A stretch of DNA of 10,619 nt from JBEVMS01 sp040508515. GTDB taxonomy: Bacteria > Pseudomonadota > Gammaproteobacteria > Xanthomonadales > Rhodanobacteraceae. Numbering within the stretch: the first letter of the stretch is position 1; the number at the start of each line of letters is the position of its first letter. Below are positions 5,872 to 10,619 of this stretch, in pieces. The stretch lies in the NCBI GenBank assembly GCA_040508515.1, contig JBEVMS010000324.1:1-10619 (forward strand). Direction: 5' to 3'. The notes below the pieces were generated by a model. The model was not told the origin of the DNA. It made no database searches and worked only from the letters and a program-made list of their open reading frames with translations. Position numbers and translations under genes: made by a program.

Positions 5872-6810
5872 ATGGATTTCCTCAGTCCACGTTTGATCAT
5901 CCTGTACCTCCTGCTGGCCTTCGCGCTGTGCGTGCTGCTGGTACATCTGCGTGGACGCGTACGGCTACGCTTCGATCGCCAACTGGTCGATCATTCGGCG
6001 ATTTTCGCCCCGTACAACCTGATGATGTATGCCTTCTCGGCAGTGCCGGCGCGACCGATTTTGGATCGACGCGGATTTCCTCAACTGGACCTGTTGCAGG
6101 CAAATTGGCGGACCATCCGCGACGAGGCATTGGCGCTGTTCGATGATGGACACATCCGCGCCGCCACCAACCACAACGACGCCAGCTTCAACAGTTTCTT
6201 CAAACAAGGCTGGAAGCGCTTTTATCTAAAATGGTATGGCGAACCGCTGGCCTCGGCCGAAGCGCTCTGTCCGCAAACCGTGGCTCTGCTGAAATCGATC
6301 CCCAACGTCAAGGCAGCGATGTTCGCCACCTTGGCGCCGCACAGCAAATTGAATCCGCATCGCGACCCCTTTGCCGGTTCGCTGCGCTACCACCTCGGGT
6401 TGATCACCCCCAACTCGCGCGATTGCCGCATTTTTGTCGACGGCGAGGAACACGCCTGGGGTGACGGCAAAGACGTGGTGTTCGACGAAACCTACGTGCA
6501 CTGGGTGGAAAACAACACCGACCAGACCCGGGTGATCCTGTTCGCCGACGTCGAACGTCCGCTGCGTGTGCGCTGGATGGAAACGATCAACAAGCGCGTC
6601 GGCGCGTTCATGGGCCAGATCACCGCCTCGCCCAACGACGACAGCGAGAAGACCGGCTTCGTCAATCGCGTGTTCGCGCTGAATGCGCGTCGCCGCCAGC
6701 GTGGCAATGTTTTCAAGCGGAACTACCCCACGCTGTTCCGGTTCACCAAGTACGTGGGCATCGTGCTGCTGCTGTGGCTGATCCTGCTGGCGCCCTGGCC
6801 GTTCGCCTGA
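5872..6810 (+). CDS. lpxO: Lipid A 2-hydroxylase LpxO-type (aspartyl/asparaginyl beta-hydroxylase family)
   Basis: 312 residues (Salmonella LpxO has about 302). The Fe(II)/2-oxoglutarate dioxygenase site is complete: NPHRDPF with His163 and Asp165, YVHWVEN with His210, and the 2-oxoglutarate-binding Arg220 in QTRVILF. An N-terminal membrane segment (about 8-26) is followed by HLRGRVRLRF and DHSAIFAPYN, which closely follow LpxO. The GWKRFYLKWYGEPL and FAGSLRYHLGL stretches fit as well. A second hydrophobic segment (about 292-312) ends the protein, so the catalytic domain faces the cytosol at the inner membrane. LpxO 2-hydroxylates a secondary acyl chain of lipid A. The ATG at 5872 gives this N-terminus; the frame is open further upstream into thiD but without family match. 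Paralogues with other lipid substrates exist, so the substrate is inferred. Confidence 0.82.
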   Translation: MDFLSPRLIILYLLLAFALCVLLVHLRGRVRLRFDRQLVDHSAIFAPYNLMMYAFSAVPARPILDRRGFPQLDLLQANWRTIRDEALALFDDGHIRAATNHNDASFNSFFKQGWKRFYLKWYGEPLASAEALCPQTVALLKSIPNVKAAMFATLAPHSKLNPHRDPFAGSLRYHLGLITPNSRDCRIFVDGEEHAWGDGKDVVFDETYVHWVENNTDQTRVILFADVERPLRVRWMETINKRVGAFMGQITASPNDDSEKTGFVNRVFALNARRRQRGNVFKRNYPTLFRFTKYVGIVLLLWLILLAPWPFA

Positions 6811-6862
6811 TCACCCATTTTCAGGCTGTTGACGCATAACGTCGTGATGCCTGCTGGGAGCT

Positions 6863-7330
6863 TCAGGATCTCGGCACGTGGTTGTCGATCCACTGCTGCA
6901 CGAAAACCTCCAGCGTCATGCGGGGCGGTACGTCAAGGGGCAACCCTCGCACTAACTGAGCAGCCGCTTTGAGAAAGGCCTGCTTGGCGATATGGGATGC
7001 CTGCCGCGCCGCAGCTTGCTTTTGCCGCAGTTGCACGATGTGCGCCCAGGGCTGACCGGGTTTGGCGAACTTCTGATAGCGACGCAGTTCGTCGGCGGCA
7101 AGTTCGGTATCGAAGGCAGCCTGTGCCAACGCCTGCTTGGCCGTGAGCACTTGCAGCAGCCATTCGCCCGCTTGCGTCAGCTGCCACGCGCCGGTTTCGG
7201 CCGCACCTTGGCGGTGCCGTTGGGCCCATTGCGGCATGAGCGAAAGACCGTCAGCCATCGTGGCTGTCTGGCTCACCTGCCGCAGTTGATCGAGAAAATC
7301 GGCTTGGGGAAATTTCTGTCTGGACGCCAT
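6863..7330 (-). CDS. Hypothetical protein, 155 residues, mostly helical
   Basis: I do not recognise this protein. The ATG at 7330-7328 has a strong AGGAG ribosome binding site (7344-7340, 9-nt spacing), and the frame is free of stops over 155 codons. The sequence is rich in Ala and Gln (for example AKQALAQAAFD, KQAAARQASHIAKQAFLKAAAQL) and predicts long amphipathic helices at about 53-90 and 95-129. A segment AWQLTQAGEWLLQVL (48-62) resembles the end of a winged-helix motif, but weakly. There is no signal peptide and no membrane span. The C-terminal part (PPRMTLEVFVQQWIDN) looks like a separate short amphipathic helix. It is convergent with lpxO (52-bp gap) and is not co-transcribed closely with argH, 291 bp upstream. 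Confidence 0.72.
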   Translation of the reverse strand: MASRQKFPQADFLDQLRQVSQTATMADGLSLMPQWAQRHRQGAAETGAWQLTQAGEWLLQVLTAKQALAQAAFDTELAADELRRYQKFAKPGQPWAHIVQLRQKQAAARQASHIAKQAFLKAAAQLVRGLPLDVPPRMTLEVFVQQWIDNHVPRS

Positions 7331-7356
7331 CGGGAACCGCTCCTGGCAAACGCGTA

Positions 7357-7384
7357 GCTTTATGGCTCATGCACGAAGGGGCAA
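7357..7384 (-). promoter_or_regulatory. Weak putative promoter of the hypothetical gene
   Basis: On the minus strand TTGCCC (7384-7379) and TAAAGC (7362-7357) are 16 bp apart, a poor sigma-70 match placed 27 bp before the start codon. It would give the 155-residue protein its own transcript, separate from the arginine operon. Support is by eye only. Confidence 0.25.
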
Positions 7385-7410
7385 GCCATGCCGCGGATCG
7401 ACGCCATTGA

Positions 7411-7451
7411 ACGGATACGTCCTAGCGCGCAACCTGCCTGGGCGTATCCGT
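7411..7451. repeat. Long inverted repeat between argH and the hypothetical gene
   Basis: acggatacg (7411-7419) is perfectly inverted as cgtatccgt (7443-7451). Allowing one G-T pair and two more G-C pairs, the stem is 12 bp with a 17-nt loop. It has no T-run on either strand, so it is not an ordinary terminator of argH. The rest of the 291-bp gap (7331-7621) contains another 7-bp hairpin (7524-7530 with 7541-7547) and no convincing gene. Confidence 0.6.
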
Positions 7452-7621
7452 GAACGGGAGGCGCTGCTGCTCGGCCCGAACCTGCGCGGCAGCGACACCG
7501 CCTGCGCAAGATGACGCCTCATCGCCAGCGCTGCCATGCACGCTGGCACGCGTGGTTGAGAATGAAGCCTTGCCTAGCCTAGATCACATGCTGGCCTCCA
7601 CGTCGTCACTCGCAGGGGTAT

Positions 7622-8914
7622 TCAGTCCAGTGCCAGCAAGCGCTCTTGCAGTTCGCCCAGACGCAGATCGTCACCGGCGCCGGGCGAGACGCGCGCGGCC
7701 AGGCTGGCCTCGGGAGTGCGTCCGGCACCGGCATCGGCGGCCGCTTCGGCGGCGGCGCGGTAGGCCTCGCGGAACGGCACCCCGGCGGCGGCCTGCTCGA
7801 TCGCCACATCGGTGGCGTACATCGCCGGCTCGATCGCCGCGCGCATCGGGCCTTCGTTCCACTGCATGCGCGCCAGCAGGTCTGGCACCAGCGCCAACGC
7901 CATCAAGCCGTGCCGCACGCCGTGGAAAAGCGAACCCTTGGAGAACTGCAGGTCGCGTTGATAGCCCGAGGGCAAGGACAACAACTGCTCGATCTCGGTA
8001 CGCGCCGCGGCGACGCTGGCGTAGCTGGCGCGCAATAGTTCGACCACGTCCGGATTGCGCTTGTTGGGCATGATCGAACTGCCGGTGGTGTATTCCCCCG
8101 GCAAGCTGACGAAATTGAACTCGGCGGTGGTGAACAGCGACAGATCCCAAGCCATCCGACGCAGGTCCAGTAGCGCACTGGCGATCGCTTCGAGCACCGC
8201 CATCTCGAACTTGCCACGCGAGAGTTGCGCGTAGATCGGCGAAATCTGCATGCGCCCAAAACCCAACGCTCGGGTGGTGTGCTCGCGATCGAGCTTGAGA
8301 TTGACGCCGTAACCGGCGGCGGTACCCAGCGGGTTGGCGTCGATCCACTGCGCGGTCTGGCGCGCGCGCAGCGCGTTGTCGACGAAGCCCTCGGCGAAAC
8401 CGGCGAACCACATCGCGGTGGAGGACACCACCGCACGCTGCAGATGCGTGTAGCCGGGCAGCGGCAAGGCCGGCTGCGCAGCGCGCTCAAGACACACCTC
8501 GGCGATGGCGCGGGTATGGCCTTCCAATTCGGCCAGCTTGTCCTTCAGCCACAGCCGCGTGGCGACCAGAATCTGATCGTTGCGACTGCGCCCGGTGTGC
8601 ACGCGCCGGCCGGCATCGCCCAGGCGCTCGGTCAGACGCGCCTCGATCGCCGAATGACCGTCCTCGTAGCGCTCGTCCAGCACGAACTCGCCAGCGCGAA
8701 AATCCGCGGCGAGGTTATCCAGCTCGCGCGTGAGCGCGATCGCCTCCGCCTCGCTGACCACGCCGATATGCGCCAGCCCCTCGACGTGCGCCTGGCTGGC
8801 GGTGATGTCATGCAAGAAAAATTCGCGGTCCAGCAGCACGTCGTCGCCGGCCAGAAAAGCCATGATCCGTGCGTTGGTAGCGACGCCGGCCTTCTGCCAC
8901 AAAAGATCGCTCAT
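7622..8914 (-). CDS. argH: Argininosuccinate lyase (ArgH)
   Basis: 430 residues from the ATG at 8914-8912. It cleaves argininosuccinate to arginine and fumarate, the last step of arginine synthesis, as a cytosolic homotetramer of the fumarase/aspartase superfamily. Visible signatures are HTGRSRNDQ, GYTHLQRA with His157, and the mobile-loop signature GSSIMPNKRNPD (catalytic Ser at about 279-280), which has the MPNKRNPD form seen in xanthomonads in place of MPQKKNPD. The start is placed by the family N-terminus MSDLLWQKAGV; the open frame continues upstream across argC but is not ArgH-like there. It is the last gene of the arginine operon, 19 bp after argC, with a weak ribosome binding site (GGAC), and no U-tract terminator follows. 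Confidence 0.96.
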   Translation of the reverse strand: MSDLLWQKAGVATNARIMAFLAGDDVLLDREFFLHDITASQAHVEGLAHIGVVSEAEAIALTRELDNLAADFRAGEFVLDERYEDGHSAIEARLTERLGDAGRRVHTGRSRNDQILVATRLWLKDKLAELEGHTRAIAEVCLERAAQPALPLPGYTHLQRAVVSSTAMWFAGFAEGFVDNALRARQTAQWIDANPLGTAAGYGVNLKLDREHTTRALGFGRMQISPIYAQLSRGKFEMAVLEAIASALLDLRRMAWDLSLFTTAEFNFVSLPGEYTTGSSIMPNKRNPDVVELLRASYASVAAARTEIEQLLSLPSGYQRDLQFSKGSLFHGVRHGLMALALVPDLLARMQWNEGPMRAAIEPAMYATDVAIEQAAAGVPFREAYRAAAEAAADAGAGRTPEASLAARVSPGAGDDLRLGELQERLLALD

Positions 8915-8933
8915 AGAAATGTCCGGATGAAGG

Positions 8934-9884
8934 TCAGTCGTCGAGCGGAATCGCGGTGGTTTCATCCACCCCGATCGCCCGGTTGATGTTCTGAATCGCC
9001 TGGGTGGCGGCGCCTTTGAGCAGGTTATCCAGCGTGGCGACCACCACCACCCGCTTCCCATCCGCGGACAACGCGAAGCCGCCGATTTCGGCGTGATGGT
9101 GATGGGCGATCCGACTGACCCACGGTGCCTCGTCGACCACCTTGACCAGCGGCTCATCGGCATAGCGCGACTGGAAGCGCCCCATCACGTCCTCACGCTT
9201 GAGCGCACGGGCCAGGTACAGATTGGTGGTGACAGTGAGACCGCGAAAATGCGGCGCCACGTGCGGCATGAATTCCACCGGGATGCCGAGCTGCCAACTG
9301 GCTTCCTTCTCGTGCATATGCCCGGTCAGCGAATACGGCATCAGGTTGTTGTGCAGCTTGTCCGGATCGTTCTTGTCCGAAGGCGTGGTGCCGGCGCCCG
9401 AATAACCGGATACGCCGAAACTCACCGGCGGCGCGCTCAGCAGCTCCTTCAACGGTGCGATCGACAACTGCATCGCGGTGGCGTAGCAACCGGGATTGCT
9501 GATGCGTTTCTCGCCGCGCCACTTGCCGCGAGTCAGCTCAGGCAGGCCGTAATACCAGCCCGGCGTGAAGCGGTAATCGGCTGAGAGATCCACGATGAGC
9601 GCGTCCGGCGTGGCTGCTTCGATCGCCTCGACATACGCCAGCGCCGCGCCGTTGGGCAGCGCCAGCACCACGATGTCGGCGCGCTCGGCCGCGACGCTGG
9701 CTGGCCCCAGGTTGCAATAACACAGATCGCCGAAGTAGCGCACCACATGATCGGCCACGCGTTGGCCGTCCAATTCGCGCGAGACGACGAAGGCCAGTTC
9801 CAATTCCGGATGATCCTGGATCAGGCGAATCAGTTCCGCGCCGGTATGGCCGCGGGCACCGACGATGCCGATGCGTTTGCTCAT
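8934..9884 (-). CDS. argC: N-acetyl-gamma-glutamyl-phosphate reductase (ArgC)
   Basis: 316 residues. It reduces N-acetylglutamyl phosphate to the semialdehyde with NADPH in arginine synthesis. The N-terminal Rossmann motif GARGHTG (9-15) binds NADP, the active-site Cys133 lies in SNPGCYAT, and the catalytic His is in MPHVAPHFRG (about 208-212). YSGAGTTPSDK (161-171) and HHHHAEIGG (261-269) are further conserved-looking parts. The ATG (9884-9882) overlaps the TGA of the upstream acetyltransferase gene in an ATGA, and AGGA (9897-9894) lies 9 nt upstream inside that gene, so initiation is probably coupled. Its substrate is made by the kinase domain of the ArgB protein encoded upstream. Confidence 0.96.
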   Translation of the reverse strand: MSKRIGIVGARGHTGAELIRLIQDHPELELAFVVSRELDGQRVADHVVRYFGDLCYCNLGPASVAAERADIVVLALPNGAALAYVEAIEAATPDALIVDLSADYRFTPGWYYGLPELTRGKWRGEKRISNPGCYATAMQLSIAPLKELLSAPPVSFGVSGYSGAGTTPSDKNDPDKLHNNLMPYSLTGHMHEKEASWQLGIPVEFMPHVAPHFRGLTVTTNLYLARALKREDVMGRFQSRYADEPLVKVVDEAPWVSRIAHHHHAEIGGFALSADGKRVVVVATLDNLLKGAATQAIQNINRAIGVDETTAIPLDD

Positions 9885-10483
9885 GACGAATAATCCTGTT
9901 GCAACTTGAAAGTGAGATGTTGCCGCACCGCCGGCCACTCCGACGCGATGATGGAATACACCACCGTGTCGCGCAGGCTGCCGTCGGGCATGATCCGGTG
10001 ATTGCGCAGCACGCCGTCCTGCTTGGCGCCCAGGCGCTCGATCGCGGCCCGCGAGCGCTGGTTCATCCAGTGCGTACGCAGTTCCACCGCGATGCAGCCC
10101 AGCGTGTCGAACGCGTGCCACAGCAGCAGGTATTTGCATTCGGTATTGACCGCGCTGCGCTGGGCCCGCGCGGCATACCAGGTGTAACCGATTTCCAGCC
10201 GCCGCTGCGCAGCTTCCGCGTGGCAAAAACGCGTGCAGCCCAGCAGCGCGCCGCTGGCGCGATCGCGCACGGCGAAGGCCAGTGCTGTGTCGTCTGCCAT
10301 GCCGGCCAGTGCCTGTTCGATGTAAGCATCGATGCCCTCCGCGTTCGGCACGCCGGTGTACCACAGGCGCCACAACTCGCCATCAGCGGCGACCGCAGCG
10401 AGCGCCGGGCCGTGCGCCAGCGTCAACGGCTCCAGCCGCACGTGATGGCCTTCCAACGCGACCGGCTGCAAGAAGCGGCTCAT
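9881..10483 (-). CDS. GNAT-family N-acetyltransferase embedded in the arginine operon
   Basis: 200 residues of the RimJ/RimL-like GNAT type. Typical segments are VRLEPLTLAHGPAL (15-28), LEIGYTWYAARAQRSAVNTECK (first half at 96-107, acetyl-CoA loop at 108-117), LLLWHAFDTLGCIAVELRT (119-137), NQRSRAAIERLGAKQDGVLR (141-160) and IMPDGSLRDTVVYSII. The substrate is unknown; relatives acetylate protein N-termini or small amines. A strong GGAGGG (10497-10492) lies 8 nt before the ATG, inside the last codons of argB. The gene is 4 bp from argB and overlaps argC by 4 bp. This tight packing suggests a role tied to arginine synthesis, for example modifying an intermediate or an enzyme, but that is inference. 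Note that ArgB here already carries acetyltransferase-like sequence, so this gene is not obviously needed for acetylglutamate synthesis. Confidence 0.9.
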   Translation of the reverse strand: MSRFLQPVALEGHHVRLEPLTLAHGPALAAVAADGELWRLWYTGVPNAEGIDAYIEQALAGMADDTALAFAVRDRASGALLGCTRFCHAEAAQRRLEIGYTWYAARAQRSAVNTECKYLLLWHAFDTLGCIAVELRTHWMNQRSRAAIERLGAKQDGVLRNHRIMPDGSLRDTVVYSIIASEWPAVRQHLTFKLQQDYSS

Positions 10484-10487
10484 CGGC

Positions 10488-10619
10488 TCATCCCTCCAGC
10501 GTTGCCGGGCGCGTGGCGCAATGGGCCACGCAATGTTCGATCTCGTTGAAGTCGTGCAGGCCGTACCAGAACACTTTCCACTTCTCCTGCTTGAAGCAGC
10601 CGTCGGATTCGGCGTAGTA
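10488..10619 (-). CDS. argB: Bifunctional N-acetylglutamate synthase/kinase, C-terminal end (partial)
   Basis: 43 residues enter from the right edge and end at TGA 10490-10488. The tail, with SDGCFKQEKWKVFWYGL followed by an EIEHCVAHCATRPATLEG helix and end, resembles the C-terminal NAT domain of vertebrate-type NAGS (SDGSF...WxxFWxGL). Bifunctional NAGS/K proteins of Xanthomonas and relatives carry this domain behind the kinase domain, so the call is NAGS/K rather than the ordinary E. coli kinase. The kinase domain lies outside the window, so bifunctionality is inferred. The gene directly precedes the GNAT and argC, in keeping with an arginine operon. Confidence 0.8.
   Translation of the reverse strand, partial: YYAESDGCFKQEKWKVFWYGLHDFNEIEHCVAHCATRPATLEG

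Noticed and set aside
7367..7549. 60-codon minus-strand frame in the argH/hypothetical gap
   Set aside because: No ribosome binding site of note, Arg-rich, crosses the inverted repeat, no domain.
7671..8411. 246-codon and other long frames antisense or alternate to argH
   Set aside because: They lie wholly inside argH, are very Arg/Ala-rich, and match no family; argH itself has all its signatures.
8915..9163. Upstream extension of the argH frame across argC
   Set aside because: It overlaps argC in another frame; the family N-terminus begins at the ATG at 8914.

Overview
The window comes from a GC-rich (clearly above 60 % G+C) gammaproteobacterial chromosome, most likely Xanthomonadales and probably the Rhodanobacteraceae/Xanthomonadaceae side. 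Three things suggest this: Xanthomonas-like DapA, ArgH and ArgC sequences, an arginine operon in the order NAGS/K-type argB, GNAT, argC, argH, and an LpxO-type lipid A hydroxylase. The lineage call is from remembered family features, not a database search. No mobile element, CRISPR array, rRNA, tRNA or phage gene was seen. This is compact core chromosome.

Left part (1-3151): the 3' end of a 7Fe-type ferredoxin gene (fdxA, +) faces a two-gene minus-strand unit, dapA then bamC, across a shared bidirectional terminator. Divergent from dapA are gcvR and bcp on the plus strand. The set bamC-dapA / gcvR-bcp matches the E. coli neighbourhood of the same genes, which strengthens the weaker BamC and GcvR calls. 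The 116-bp dapA/gcvR gap holds an 8-bp inverted repeat that places two putative promoters face to face over the same DNA.

Middle part (3152-7330): four stand-alone genes. They are a PIN-PhoH fusion ATPase (+) behind a hairpin-rich leader, thiD (thiamine pyrimidine kinase, +), lpxO (lipid A 2-hydroxylase family, +), and a 155-residue helical protein of unknown function on the minus strand, convergent with lpxO.

Right part (7331-10619): a 291-bp gap with a long inverted repeat, then a minus-strand arginine operon read from right to left: the C-terminus of a bifunctional N-acetylglutamate synthase/kinase (argB), a GNAT acetyltransferase, argC and argH. The first three genes are separated by 4 bp or overlap by 4 bp, so they look translationally coupled. 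The GNAT inside the operon is the most interesting protein-level oddity. ArgB and ArgC carry out the early acetylated steps of arginine synthesis and ArgH the last. The window shows no obviously new multi-gene system. The best leads are the embedded GNAT, the tandem hairpins before phoH, and the symmetric dapA/gcvR promoter region.
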